Source of the DNA: Dermatophagoides farinae
Lineage: Eukaryota; Arthropoda; Arachnida; Sarcoptiformes; Pyroglyphidae
Reading direction: 5' to 3'
NCBI RefSeq assembly: GCF_024713945.1
Contig: NC_134681.1
Coordinates: 1,922,001 to 1,986,000 of the forward strand
Length of the DNA: 64,000 nt
Part shown: positions 1 to 15,343 of the stretch, in pieces
How positions within the stretch are numbered: position 1 is the stretch's first letter
How the letters are laid out: every line of letters starts with the position of its first letter
Position numbers and translations under genes: made by a program
The notes under the pieces: model-generated
Told to the model about the DNA's origin: nothing
What the model saw: only the letters and a program-made list of their open reading frames with translations
The model's database searches: none

Positions 1-82
1 TCGTTTTTTTCTGTCTTTCTCCATTCTTGTTAATGAGAGATTAAGTGCCCGGGCATTCTTTTTTTTCTATTCGCCTGGTTCA

Positions 83-113
<31 letters not shown>

Positions 114-1061
114 TTTAGAAAATAATAATAATGATGATGATGATTCCTTATACCCTATGTCGCTATACACTGTAATTATTTTATGATTGGTTTCCATTTT
201 CCAATGTTGATGATGATTAGCTATGTACGGTAAATCGGAAAATTCTTTTTTTTTTCATTATTTCAAACGTCCATTTCCGTTGTTGTTGAATTTGATGATG
301 ATTTTTCTGGTGCTGGAAATCCATATTTTATTCTCTTCACCATATATTGTGGTTATTTTTATCATTATTATTAAATTTTGCAAATAATAATGATAATCAA
401 AATGGAAAACCGGACCAAGATGTCATTGAAACACACACACACACACACACACACCCACACTGGGACAAGAAAAGGAGAAAATTCCAGAATTTTATTATAT
501 AACAGAATCTGTTTTTGTCATTCAATGAAAGTCAAATCCAGAATCCACCATTTATATAACCAGAAATTTTTTTTTTTCATTTTATTTCATTGCTCTCTGT
601 TTCTGTATCTCATTCTTTTTTTTGGATTTGTGCAATAGTCAGTAATAATTTCCAAATCTTCCGGTTCAAACACACACACCAAAAACTGAACAACAACAAC
701 AACTGTTATTTGGATTTATCGGTCGTCGATCCGGGTGATTAGTCACACTGAATGATCCTGCCACTGAATCTGAATCTCTTTTTTTTTGTTGAATCCATAC
801 AAATGTCTTGTTTCAATTATATTACTGCTACTACGATCAATGGCATATACACATATGTCATGGTTTATCCGATCCGATTTTTCAATAGATGTGTATCATG
901 TTGGTGGATACAATGCCAATTTTCACCCCTCCTTTCTCTCTCTTTCTGTGTTTGGACCTCTTTTTTCTCTTACTTGAAAACAAAATAAGGATTCAGATTT
1001 CATCATTTTTTTTGCAGTATCATCCATGGATAACTGAAATTGTATTTGGATTTGATGATCC

Positions 1062-1062
<1 letters not shown>

Positions 1063-1099
<37 letters not shown>
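1063..1099. repeat. (GAT)n microsatellite
   Basis: About twelve consecutive GAT/ATG units, the commonest repeat class in this window. Confidence 0.9.
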
Positions 1100-1100
<1 letters not shown>

Positions 1101-1620
1101 TCGGTTGAATGAATCATGCATACGTGTGTGTGTGTGTGTGTGTGTATTAGTAGTAATAGTTAATGGGTAATTACAATTCAATTGAATCGTTAATAATCAG
1201 TGTTTCTATTGTCGAAAAAAAAAATTCGAATCAATGCAATTAATGAATTTTGTCATTTTTTTTTTTGTTGCATTCCAAACAAACACACAGACAAACAGAT
1301 GTCAAGGCCAATAATAAAAAAAAATAACTCTTTCCACTGTGCATTGTGTAAACAAAGAATTTGGCTAAATGTTTTACAGATGTTTCAAATTCTTTTGTTT
1401 TTCTTTTCTAACATTTTTTTTTTTTGGTAATTAGCTTCCAGAATAATAAACAATTAGTTTTTTTTATCTGGAACAAAACAGCCAGGTTCTCTCTCTCAAT
1501 TTGTCTGTTTCTGTGTGCATGTGTGTGTGTTCATTATTGGCTATTACAGAACAACAAAAATGTTTTGCATACCAATTCCATTTTCATTCTTCCATTCCGT
1601 CCATTCAAACATTCGTTTTA

Positions 1621-1656
<36 letters not shown>

Positions 1657-4600
1657 TTGTTTTTTTTTTGCGGTTCCATTTTTTTTCACACTTTTTTTTC
1701 TCTACATAAACCAATTCATTGTTATAGCTGCTAGTAAATGAGAAAAATAAAATGAAAAACTTTACAGACTGACAAACAAACAAATAAACAACATTCTTGT
1801 TGTCAAACGAAGAAGAAAAAGTGTGCAAAAAAAAAAAAAAAATACCAACAGATAATAAACATTGAAAAAAAAACAAATTTATTAATGGACTAATCCTAGC
1901 GGGTTTTTTTTTTGTCGTAGTAGCAGTGTGGTAATAGTAGGTGATAGTAAACAAAATTCCAATCAAAAAATAAAAAATAAAAAAAAAATTTAGGATCATC
2001 AACATATGTCGTAATTGCTGTATTGTTGTATGCAACTTTTTTAAGGATTTTTTTTTCCACTACTACTTTATATTTGCCATCTTATATCAGATATAAATTA
2101 TGAATTTTGCAAAAAATGGTCCAAAAGTAGAAAATGCACATTATTATTATGAATATGATATGAAAATAAAATTATTTTTCATCCCACTGTTTGAGTGAGT
2201 GAATGAGAATAATGGCAAAAAAAATCTACACACACCATCATTGATGATGATGATGATGATGGAGTTTTATTTTTTTTATTTTTCATTCCAATTTTAATAG
2301 AAATGATTTGAATTTTTTTTTCTTTCTAAGAATTTTCACGCAATAACGACGATGATGATGATGATGATGATGATGACAATGACATTTTCTCGTTTATTTC
2401 CTCAACAAACAAACAACCAGAACAACAACAACCAAATAAATTGGAAGAAAATTTTCAAATCAAAAATTTTTTTTTTCTTCGTTCATCATTTGATCTCTGA
2501 TGATGATGATGATGATATGAAATATTTAACGCGCCCATTAAAAAAAACAAAATGCAAACAAAAAAAAAAGTTTTGTTCTGCATACACACACATATTAATA
2601 GCAACTAACAACGACGACGACGACGAAGATGAAATGAAAAAAAAAATGAGAAAACCAGTTATATTTTGCATTTTGAATATATAAATATATGAAAATGTAA
2701 ACATTACACACCATGTTCTTCTTAATTGTTTTCTTTCTATTTTGTTTTGTTTCATCATCATCATCATCATCATCATCGTCATTATCGTGAATATTCATTT
2801 TTTTTTTCTTTTTTTTTCTTCATCCAATTCATTTATTAATTGTATCAAGTTTGTTACTGTTGACCATCACCATCAGTATATCATCATTTATCATATCCCA
2901 TCATTGATGGTCAGATTGTTGTTGTTGTTGTTGTTGCTGTTTTTTTTCGTTGCCAAATTATAATAATAATAATGATTATGGTAATCATAATATCATTAAC
3001 ATGTGGCCGAACCCATCTTGATTATTTGTTGTTGTTGTTGTTGTTTCATTATTATCATCTCATAGAAAACGTACCTTTTTAAAAAAAAAAAATTCATTTT
3101 TGTTGCATATTTGTTTGTTTGTGTGTGTGTGGATGATAAATTAGATTGTTATCTCTGATGATGATGATGATGATGAAAATTTTTCATTTTTTTCCATGAA
3201 TTTGTGGCAATGTCAATGTTAATAACAAAATAAACATTTATTTTCAATTTGATGACTGTAAAAAGCTTCAGGCAAAAAATAAAATTAGATTTGATGCGAT
3301 GAAAATTTTTTTTTTAAATGATGGATATTTCATACTTGTGTCATTCACTGAATTTCATTTTTTTTATTGAGATTCTGTGAATTTTTTTTTGGTTTGTAAA
3401 AAGTTTGCAAACAGTTATCGTGTGATTAGCTTGTTGATTTTTTTTTTGTCATTTCATTTCACCATTTTTTTTTCTTATTCCGGATTCTATCATTTTGGAT
3501 AACTGATAATCAAAGATTTAATCATGCATACACAGAATGCAATGACGTTATTCATATTATTACTACTGGTCTGAAACAGAGAGAGCGACCGAGAAGCTTT
3601 AATTCAAGTATTATTATTTGGAAACAAAAAAAAAGCTTTTTTCAGACACACACAAAAAAAATCCAAAAATAAATAAAATTTTTTTTTTCAATTCTCTCCG
3701 GTATATTCACACCGTAAACACTTGGTGACTATACAGAATGTGCAAAAAAAAAGCACCATCGATGTTTGGTTGCCTTGAATTTTCGCTTCAATTGAAATCG
3801 GAATTTACTTTTTTGAGCCTGTTGTTGGAATTGATTTTCCATCTTCCATTCCATTCCATTTTTTTTTTTTTGGCAACATATTCACTTTCATATATGACTA
3901 TAATCGAATATAATCAAAGAGTGAATACGAAATTCAGAATAGCGGAAAAACGAATGAATGAATGAATGAATGAATGAATCGAAAAAAAAAATTGAAAGAA
4001 AATTAAAAGCCAACAATAATGTTGCGCTTGAATTCATTCCCATTAAATTATTATCATCATCATTTTCATTATTATTGGCTCAAAATTTTGGTAGAGAAAA
4101 AAAAATTTAAATCGATAAAAGAATGATTGACAAACAAAAATAATAAAAAATTTTCATTTGCAAACACTTGTGGATACTTGAAAAAATTTTTTTTTTATGG
4201 TTGTCCAGATTCTTTCATCATCATGAAAAATGACACAATAATTTATTCGTAACTGGTTTGTTGAATGTCCAAACCACAGATTCGATTCCATTTCATTGGT
4301 ATTGATTTTTTTTTCTTCTCCGTCTCCGTTAATCAGTTGTTCTCAAATTTTTTTTCTTTTGTTGTGATTCTGTTCACATGTTTTCGACATCTGTATGTGG
4401 ATGTTTGGTAAATCAAATTCTTTTGTTGATGATCATAATTTATGTCATCATCATCACACTATTTTTAATGGTCTATTTTCGGGTTTAATCTGATTCCCGT
4501 TTGCAACTGAGATTGATCGATTATCTTCTGCATTAACTATAATCGGTATTTTTTGTTGTTGTTGTTGTTGTTGTTCTGGTTTGATATTATCAACCAACCA

Positions 4601-7600
4601 ACCAACTAACCAACCAACCAACCACCCACAACAACAACAATAATTTGCAACAAAACAAAAAAAAACGAAATCCAATTGACCACCATCATCATCATCATAA
4701 TTATCAGAATTTGCTCTGGTTCCCTTTGAAAACAATACAGCAATAACAACAAAAACAGGAGAGAAAAACAAAACCGACCAGAAAATTGATTAGAATTAAT
4801 TATATAATAATAATAATAATAATAATATAACCAGAAAACTAATCGTTTCAGTTCAATCGATCGATTGATTCAACTGTTTTACTGAGGAAAAAACAAAACA
4901 CCCGATAGCCCGAATTTTTTTTTCTATTCGTTGTCGAACATGTGTTTGCCGTGTGTGTGTGTGTTTGTATGTTGGAGATAATTAATTTCATTCAGGGTAT
5001 GGTATAGTCATTGTTGATTTTTTTTCTGTTCCTGGTGAAACAGAAAAACAAAAAAAAATTCGAATATTTTGCTTTCTAGTTTCTGGTTAATATGTTCTGG
5101 TTTTCCATATATTCGCTACTGTGTTGTCCATTCCATCCAGTCGCGTGTTACCCATATACTGTTTTTATTTTTCCTCCCCCCTCGTAATGATAATAATTCG
5201 TTAGGCGTCATAAACAGGATCTGAGTTTGCTAGCTGGAATTTTTTCCGTTTTTTTTATCGAAAAACTCAATTTAATTTGATTCAATATTGGATGATTATG
5301 ATTATCGATATATACGATTCTGATTGTAGAAAAAAAAATCCAAAATTTCCGTTCCTGGGTACCAACAATTTGGATAATCCACATTTGATTATTTGTGATG
5401 ACGCCTGCTGTGTGTGTGTGTGTGTGTGTGTATGATTTGATTTTCTATATTCGTGTGGACAACAAATTATATCTCAATCAAAATGTGAAAAAACCAAAAA
5501 AAAAGTCATTTTTTCCACTCACTCACTCACTCTCTGTCTCTGTAACTTTAACGTTAAATAATTTGTTTCTCCATTCTACTATTGAACCGAAGAAACAAAT
5601 GCTTTTTTTTCACCAATTTTCAATTTGTAAATCTCTCTCTCTCTCTGTGATTGTAGTAGTAAATTTTGTCAAAATTCACTGTACCATCAAACAGGAGAAA
5701 GCAAACACAATGTTTTCACAGTTCCATGAATTCTAAGCTCTATCTCTCCCTCTCTCTATCTCTGTTTGTGTTTATGTAATATGTTTTATTTTTTACCCCA
5801 TCGTATGGCTAGTAAATTGATTTTTTTTTTCATCTTTTGTTTCTTGTCGTTGTTGTTGTTGTTGTGATTCTCCAGTAAAAAAAAAAATCTCGTAAATTGT
5901 ATTTTGAATGATGATGACGTTGCTGTTGTTGTTGTTGTTAGGTCAGTTACAAAGAGAGTGTGCCATATATTTTTTTTTGGTCACTTTTCAAAATAATGAT
6001 AATGATTATTATTCTGATACGATGCTCTCTCTCTCTCTCTCTTTCTTAATGGCTTAAAATCAATTTATTTACCCAGAAACAAAAAAAAACATTTACTTTA
6101 TTTTTTCTTTATTAAATCATCAACAACAACAAAAAATGACAATCAAAAAAAAAATTGTCTAAAAAAAAGTTCATTGACATGAATGTGAAAATGAATCGCT
6201 TGAATCGAATCATTCGAATTGAATGGTGAAAAAACCGAAACCGAAAACTTTTTTTTTTTTTTTTTGATATTTTCATTATCATCATTGTCACACTGAATGA
6301 TGATTATATCACATGGTGGTGTTAGTGGTGGTGGTGGTTGTTTTTTTCCCACTTCTCAATCTATTTGTGTGGTTTTCATTTTTTATTTTTTTTTTGTTCA
6401 AAACTTTATTATTAGTGATAGTTTTGTTATGATATTCTCTATTGAGAATATGATTATCATTTGATATTACAGAAAACTATAGATAGATAGATAGATTGAT
6501 GATGGTTTGGTAGTGGCTGAAGAATTTTTTTGTTTTTGTTTTGTTTCTACTAATCATCCAGAGGGGCATGATGATGATTATGATGATGGAAAAAAAACCG
6601 ATTATTGAAATACAGCAGATATGACGATGATGATGATGATCACGATGCATACGATGCATATTTTATTGATTATGGCATTTTCAATGCTGAACAGTTTGAT
6701 TAATTAACTTGTATATAGTTAGTTTTTGCATATAATTCAGACAACTATATGGAAATGCAATGGGCCAAAAGTTTTTTTTTTTTGGTTCGGTGGAATTTTG
6801 TGCGTTTTGCTGCAAAATAATCATTAATATTTTTTTTTTAGTGTCAAATTCGTTTCTGTACATGTGTGTATGGAAGGGTAGAATTTTGGGGTGGTGGTGG
6901 CCAGGAATTTTTTTTTTTCATTTCTTTAATTCAGAATTTCATTCATGAATTGAAATGTATTTGTTTTTTTCCAAGGATTACGAGGTTTTTTTCTCCTTTG
7001 TTCATAAATAAAAATTCCGGTTATTGTCCAACCAATGAAAGAAGAACAAAAAAAAAATTGCGACTAAATTGGAATCAATTGATTGTAAATAACATTGATA
7101 TTGATGATCAAATCTGTCAATTCGATTTGTCATTTTTTTTCATTTCTTCTTCTTGGAAATTATTCTTATTCTATAGCCATAATATTCTGTCACTAATTAT
7201 CATCATCATCGTCATCAGCGTTGATTAAACAAACAATGATGATAATGGAAAAACATCAACCATATAAGAGTGATGAATCGTTTTGGTTGACTAATTTTTT
7301 TTTGTTTTGTTTTTTGTTTCATTTTCGTTTTGTTTTGTTTATCTATTTATTTTTGTTTGCACTACTGATGATGATGATGATGACGATGATGGAACCATTC
7401 TAAAATATCCAAACAACAACAACAACAACAAAAAACAAACAGAAAACGATCCAAACAATTAGACAAACATTTTACAGTTGGATGAATGAAAATGGACATC
7501 ATCATCATCATCGTCATGTTTTGTATATGGAATGGATGTGAATGATGAAAAATACACACACACACAAACAACAAAACTACGACCGTAAGAATTGAATTCG

Positions 7601-8360
7601 ATTCTCTTGCTGCTAAAATCTATTCATTCATCCATCCATAGCTTGAAATTCATTTTTTTTCGGTCATTTCATTCTCATTCCCGTTGTCTCTATGATGATG
7701 ATGATGTTTTGCTTTTTTATTCAAAAAATTAATGGCCAACTATTCCATGATGATGATGATGATTATTATTATTATTTAGATTCTTTGTATTTGATTCATT
7801 TTTTGCATAGTATTCTCTTAACCGGGTTCTATACCGTTATATTATTATTCACTAAATTTTCCATTTACAGAATTTTTTTTTTTAGTTCATGTTTGCTTGT
7901 TATATATATATATTTGTATTAATTGTTTTCTCTGTTCCTGTTTTATTATGATTATACAATGATGATTTAGTAGCTAAAAAGCAACTGACTAAATACCAAC
8001 AAGAAGCTGTTTCATGTTGATTGTTGAATCTCAATGTTTTAACAGTTTTTGTGTGTGTGTGTGTGTGTGCAAATTCAATTCAATACAATTCACAAAGCCA
8101 TCCACATTTATTTCCATTTCTTTTATTTGTGACTTTTTTTTCGCTGTTGTTGTTGTTATTATTATTATTATTACGAAATTTGGAACAACGGGTTCCATAA
8201 TACACACACACACACACACATACAGAAAGATGAAGATTATATTTTCTATGATTATTATGATGATGATCAGATGGATAAATTTTCTTGTTATTTTTTTCTC
8301 CATTCTCTTCTTTCTCAATTCTGTCCAGTTTCTTGGTTGATGATAGTGTGATGATAATGG

Positions 8361-8362
<2 letters not shown>

Positions 8363-8415
<53 letters not shown>
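8363..8415. repeat. Compound (CT)n(GT)n microsatellite
   Basis: About 20 CT units run directly into six or seven TG units; a compound dinucleotide repeat. Confidence 0.95.
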
Positions 8416-10297
8416 TCATTTTTATTTGGTGGTACACAATTTTCTAAATATGGAATAACAACTCTAAAGAATTCTTCGTCTTCTTAGTTTTTTTTTTTAG
8501 AGATCCATTATGGAAAAGTAAAAATGTCCATTTCATCACATGTATATAAAAAACAACAAGAAAGACATTCAATTATTTGTTGTTTAGTTTGTTGTTTCAT
8601 GTTTTTTAGAAATGATCTGATGGGACTGTATCATCATCATCATTATTATCCATCCTCATATAAAGATATGGGAAACATTTCCAAAATCTTAAGACAATGA
8701 TGATTATGGTGGTGGTGGTGGTGGTGATGGTATCCATACACACATGACGTGTCCTGAATCGTTGATTATCATGTTGATGATGATGATAACTATATACACT
8801 GGTTGGGTTCTTCATTTTTTTTTATTATTTATTCTTGGAACATCAACAGCTAAGAAAATTTAAAGAAAGAAAGAAAAAGTTGTCACCAAAAATAATTTTG
8901 GGCTCAATTTTCGTTGTTGTTGTTGTTTTCATAATCTTTTTATCATCATCATCTTGAAGAAAGAATAGAAAAATGAAATGTTGTGAATTGTACATTGTTT
9001 GTGAATGAGACCACAACATATGATTAGTATTTTGACTTGTTTTTTTTTAGAATATACGCACACATCATTCTACGAGATAAGATGAAAAGATTTCTCGCTA
9101 TAAATTGAATTATGTATCATGATGAAACATTTTTGAGAATTTGCAGCAAACAACAAATATTCGATTTCTCGAGAATCTTTATCACAAACATTTTCATTCT
9201 GGATCATTCATGTACCAGAAGATAAGATTTTTGCTGTCGTAATACAACCGAAAAAGGAAACAAGAAAATTTTTTTTTCTAGTTTATTGGGCTGTTTGCTT
9301 GTTGTCGCCGTTTGAATAATTGATCAGCATTGTCATTATGATCTTCTGATTGACTCTCGATGGAAAAAAAATCGAGATCAAGTTTCTATTTATTTTTTTT
9401 CGCTGTTATTTGTTGTTGCTTTCATTTGGAAAAACACACGAACACAGACACACTTTTCTAGTGTTGATGAAAACAAAATAAAAAAACAAAGAAACGAAAA
9501 AAAAGAAGAACTAGTGAAGTTGAATGAATGAATGAATGAATGGATTCAATTTTTTGCCATTTCAATAATTGATATTTGATCCCCGGTAATTGGATCCAAA
9601 GATAAACTGGAACAAAAAAAAATAGTCAAGTCAACAGCATGGTAAAAATAGTAGAATCGATGATCAGTATAGAGAGAGAGAAATGCTGCCAAAAATAAAT
9701 AGAATGAATAACCGGAAATTATTCAAGTGTTACCAATTAATTTTTAATGAATGAAAATATAAATTTTCCAATAATTATCGATTCTGGTGGTGGTGGTGGT
9801 GGTGGTGGTGCTTATCCAGAATATTTTTTTTTCTATTCACATGGAATAAAATCCACAACCAAACACCATGATCAAACCATCAACCGATGAACAGCAGATG
9901 AAAAAAACAAATAACAATTATCAGGCTCGTTTCATTTCTTTCTTTCATTCATTTTTTTTTTTTTTTGCTTGAAACCACCATTTTGGCGATAAATAAAAAA
10001 AATTAATGGACGACAGAAATTATTTCCTTTCCTTTTTTTCTCATTTCAATCAATAATCAATAGAATTTGATTGCGACAGGCAGGCATACAGGCAGGCAGG
10101 CAACCGAAAAAAAATTGTCATTAATGATTTGTCCGGTTGATTGGTGATGTTTCTCCATTCTGTTTTTTTTTCTCGTTGGCTTTTCAATTTTAATTTTCAT
10201 CATTTTATTATCATTTTTTTTTATCGTAATAATCAAAGAATTTGACAATTAATCTTTATTTTTGTCCATTTTATCATCTTTTGTACAATCCATCTAG

Positions 10298-10477
10298 GCT
10301 GGAAATGTATTCAATTTTTGTAATGAAGCTGTAAAATTAAATGGTTCAATACCGTTACGTACACAGGCATCAATAGTATTTGATGATGGCCATACAATAT
10401 TGACTGCCATTGCAGCTGGCATTACTGGACAGCATACGGTTGCATTTTTAGGCACCAATTATGGTTCAATTAAAAAG
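10298..10477 (+). CDS. Plexin exon a: sema domain, C-terminal blades
   Basis: The 60 in-frame codons sit between a CTAG acceptor and a GTAAGT donor, phase 0 at both ends. The protein contains the plexin sema signature around [14 protein letters not shown], the strand that in other plexins reads roughly as hTVhFLGTxxGxhhK. An in-frame TAG lies inside the acceptor, so the exon cannot extend upstream. This is the first recognisable exon in the window. Confidence 0.9.
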
Positions 10478-13400
10478 GTAAGTTTTTTTTTGGTAAAAAA
10501 AATTCTTTTCCATTCCAGTGTTTTGTACGACACACCACATATGAATTTTTTTTTTGTTGTTTTTTGATACATATTCATGTCATTTACATACACACACACA
10601 CACACACACAATAAAAGTGAAAAAAAAACTTTTCAATTCACAAAATTGTTTCATTTACAACGAATATAAAAAAAAATTAACGAAAATTTTCTGAGCTAGA
10701 TATATGTGCTAGTGTTGGATGATGAAACATATGAAATTAAAAAAAAAAGAGTGAACAAAGTGTAACGGGTGTCAGAAGAATATCATCATATTTCATATAT
10801 ATAAAAAAGTTGTTTCACCATCACCATAAAAAAACAAAACAAAATTGGCATGTGTTCCAGGAAAAAAACACTTTTTTCTGGTAATTATCATCATCATCAT
10901 CATCATCATCGTCGTAGTCATGGCAAGCAAAGAATTTATGTGAAGAAAAAACTAAGACATTTTCTTGCCGCCAAATAAGAATATCAAAAAGCGAAAAAAA
11001 AATGAAGAATTTTCGCTCAATCAAACTTTTTTTTTGGTCGAAACGTCTTCTTCTTCGTCTTTTTTTTGGCATTTTTTACGTTTGATATATCTACATGATG
11101 ATCATGATCATGATCATTTATAAATTTTAATAATTAGACATGACAAGACATACAGTGGAAAAAGTTTCACTATCACACACTATTATGTTGTCTTGGCATA
11201 ATATTCACTGTTTGGAACATCATTTTCTATCTCTTTTTTTTTTTGTTCTTCTTTAATATGAACATTTCACATAGATTGTGATATGGTATCGGTGTGTCGG
11301 TGTGTGTGTCTATGTAGAAAAAGTTTTTCATTTTTTATTCATTTCAATGTCTGTTTGCATCATTTTTTTTTGGTTTTTGTTTTTTTTTTGATCTGATTAT
11401 CTCCACCAACACCATCACACACACACAGAGAGACATATCATGAAATGTTTTTTTTTTCGTATTTTCACTGAAAAAAAATCATCTGATCATGTGTTTGCCC
11501 AATGGCAACAATCTAACGATTGCATTGCACTAGCAAATTAATGAATAAATAAATAAAAATAAATTGAGCGAAATTCTATAGTACAACAAGAATACAAAAT
11601 TGCATATTATAATACAAAATTGTATTTTATTCATTCATTCATTCATTTCAATTTCAATTTCTATATGTACCACCACCATATGGTGACAATGACATTGATT
11701 ATGATGATGATGATTATGGCTATGATGATCATGATGATGGTTGTATATTTGGTCACAATTGGTGACAGAAAATAAAAAAAAAAATACGTGACCACTTTGG
11801 ATTTATAGATATATAGGATTTTATTATGTTTATATAATAAACATCTATATATACACGTACACACACACACACACACAACAATGAGCCAATGACCGTTCTA
11901 TGTGTGTGTGTGTGTGTATGTGAATCACATGTGATTTTATTATTTTTTTTTCGTTTTTTTTTGCCATACAGCAATTTCATTTGGATTATTCTTGATGATG
12001 ATGATCCTAAATTCTGAAATGAATTTTCTTTATAAATTGTGTAAATGAAATAAATAAACAAAGTGTCCATTTTTTGGTTGTTGTTTTTTTTGTTGTGTTG
12101 AGAATTTATTTATTTATTTATTCAAAAAAAAATTCCACATATATTCCAACATTTGGCCCAAAACAGGAACGTGATGAAATGAATCATGAATAACCTTTGT
12201 GGCAAGAATTTCGTTCTTTCTCTCTCTCTCTTTCTATTCTTGAATTTGCCCTCTATGTCAATGGTCAATGGAGAATGAATATATTTTGCATTTTAATGAA
12301 CAATAATAATGAAAAAAAAACTTGTGGGCATTTATTTTGTTTATTTATTTATTTTTTTTTTTGGCGTTGCACTTAAATCTAATTTGCATCACCATCATCA
12401 TCATTATTATTATCGATGAAACATCATCTATATATGTATATATATGTGCTGTTTTTCAAACAAGAATATATTCTATACACAAACATACTTGACATTCGTA
12501 TCTCGAAAAATTTTTTTTTCTCTCTCTTTCTCTCTCTTGTTCGTTTTTTTTTCATTGGCTGATGAAGAATCGAAAACAAACAATCATTGTTGATTGTTAT
12601 TATTCGGTCTATTTGATCCGTAAATAATTCTTGCCACTAACAACAACAACAACAATAATAACAACAACAACAAGAACAACAACAGCAACGACAATGTTTG
12701 TTGGCAAATACTACTCGATTTTTCGATGGACCATAAGGTTTGACCTTTTTATTTCTGGTTCATTTCTGTTGTTGTTGTTGTTGTTGTTGATCTAAAATAT
12801 TATGCAATCGAACTTTTGGTTTTTTTTCTGGTTCCTGGTTCATGTTTTTCAGTGTGTGTGTGTGTGTGTAAATATAATTCGATTACGATGCACAAACCAA
12901 CACACACACACACACTACACAAAAGCATCAAACCAATAATGGAAATGTTTGTTTTGTTTCACATTTTTTTTTGTGCTAGCCATTTATTTATTTATTTTCG
13001 CATATATATTTTCTCGATCATAGTAATAGATAAGTTTTCTCTCTCTTTAGATTCAAAGAGAGGGAGAGAGAGAACAAAACAAAATTCATTACAATCCTTT
13101 AATTCAACCACAAAATAGGTTTGTAGTTGTTGTTGTTGTTGTTGCTGCTGCTGCTGCTGTAAATGGTTTTATTGAATTTCAAAAAGAATTTTTTTGTCTA
13201 CATTGAATTCGATTCGATTCTTTTAAAAATAAGATTATCTTGTCTCATTTAAATGCATATCAATGGCTTCATTATAACAAAATGATGATGATGATGAAAT
13301 TGAAAATAAAAAAAAAATCGTAAATCGAATCAAGAGAAAAAAAGTGAATAATAGTGAAAATGGTAAAAATAAAATTGGATTACCAAGCCAAACAAAACCA

Positions 13401-13989
13401 AACAAAACAAAACAAAAAACGCCAATAGTTGTTTTTATATGTGGAATGACCAAATATTTTCACACAATGATGAACCAATAGACGTGATGATAAAATGATG
13501 ATTTGAGTATTGGTTTTTTTTCATATTATTATTTTCATTTCCAATCAAATTGAATGTATGAGAAAATTTTCATTTCCATTGCATTCTAATTTCATTTTCC
13601 AACAACAACAACAACAACAAAATGAAAAAGTCTTGAAATGTATGTCTTGTGTGTGAGTGTGTGTGTGTGTGGATTTTGTGGGAGGAAAACAAAATTTTCA
13701 TTTTTTTTTTTGTTTTATATAATTTTATCATGCCAGAGATAGATGGATAGATAGATAGATAGATAGATAGATAGTGAGAGAGAGAAAATTTAATCTATTT
13801 TTTTATTTGATTTTTTTTTCATGGTTATTCACAAGAATTGTTCATTTTCTTGTGTCCAATAAATAGTTTGAAACACAGAATCCAGAAGAAATATCAAAAT
13901 GAAAATTCAAATAGAGAATTTCTTTGAAAATTTATTTTCTCCCACTGTATTTGACTATTTATTGTTGCTTTTCATTGGCATTCAATTGG

Positions 13990-14020
<31 letters not shown>

Positions 14021-14067
14021 ACCAGAATGCCAGAATTCAACATGCGTTTTGGCCCATTTTTTCTCTC

Positions 14068-14102
<35 letters not shown>

Positions 14103-14314
14103 ATTAAATTAAATTTTGTAATTTTTTTTCTTTCTTTTTGAATCACTTTTTTTTCCTGGTGGATTTTATTTTATTCCAATAAAATGAAATTTTGTGTAAA
14201 ACTAGTAAAAAAAATGTTCTACTTTGAAACAGGATTGATTGAATTTTTTTTTATTTCTTCGTTACGTATTTGGTCAGTGAAATGACCAAAGAAAATTTAT
14301 GGCCAGAAGATGTT

Positions 14315-14359
<45 letters not shown>

Positions 14360-15312
14360 ATTTTGGAGAAAATTTAAAATTTCCACCCATATAACATGGC
14401 GTTTTTTTTTATTATCTTCAAAAAAGATTCATTCAAACCATTTGGTTGTTGTACACAGTGTCCACTAGACATCCACACACACACACACACACAATTCTAA
14501 TGTCCATTTTGATATATAAACAAATGAATTCCCGAATGGATCAGAAAAAAAGAAAATAAAACCCGTTTTTTTTTCTCTCTCATTCTGTTCATTCAAATGA
14601 ACAGCAGAAAAAAAATAGATAGAAAGTCTAATTTCAATGTGAGAACAAATGGTCAACGAATCAAATTACATTATGATCATCATCATTGGCTATTGTTGCA
14701 TTTGAAAGAAGAAGAAAAAAAATCTTTTTCTTTTTGTCCGAAAAAAAGAGAAGAAATCCACCATTGTTGTTGTTTGATATTTGAATCCTGGTACCATCAT
14801 CATCATTATTAGAACCAAGAAAAAAAACCAAATTTCCATTTCATTATTCAATTCGATTATTATTATTATGCATTGAAATGACCCAAAAAGGAATTTGTTT
14901 GGTTTTTTTTTTCTTGATTCATTCTGGATTTTATCCAACAAAATGTGATGATGATGATGATGATGATTTGGTATGAATGAATGAAAGATTAACATTGATC
15001 AGCATTTCTCAATTTGATTGAATTCTTAGTTGTTTTGATTTATTCTTCCACAATTCACATGATAACAACAAGAATTTGTACAAGAATTCTTGTATTTTTT
15101 TTTTTTTTTTTGATCAGAATTTTTTCTCAATTTTCATCATCATAAGGGTTAGTGATATTCTGATAAAGCAGTATTAGTATTAGTATTTTGGCCAATTATT
15201 ATTGAATGAACACATACACACATGTGATATCTATTCAATGAAAACATGTTGATGATGATGATGTTTTTGTTGTTGTTGTCGTTGTTGTTAATAACAAAAA
15301 TAAACATACTAA

Positions 15313-15343
<31 letters not shown>

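Larger units (their letters stand above)
1..10297 (+). other. Probable plexin intron, no recognisable exon
   Basis: No stretch in this region resembles sema-domain sequence or any other protein I know. It consists of microsatellites, A/T runs and scattered ordinary AT-rich sequence, the latter clearest at about 3500-3740, 5090-5240 and 9050-9250. Since the first exon downstream is already near the end of the sema domain, the missing roughly 450 residues must lie upstream or in exons too divergent for me to spot. Confidence 0.6.

Noticed and set aside
4454-4771. Minus-strand 105-codon frame with Gly-Trp-Leu-Val and Gln repeats
   Set aside because: The repeats are direct translations of (AACC)n and (GTT)n tracts; no conserved domain is visible.
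378-8815. Many 60-160 codon reading frames in the first 9 kb
   Set aside because: They translate microsatellites and T-runs (His-Thr, Met, Phe, Cys-Val repeats) and none resembles a protein family or has suitable splice phase to reach the exon at 10298.
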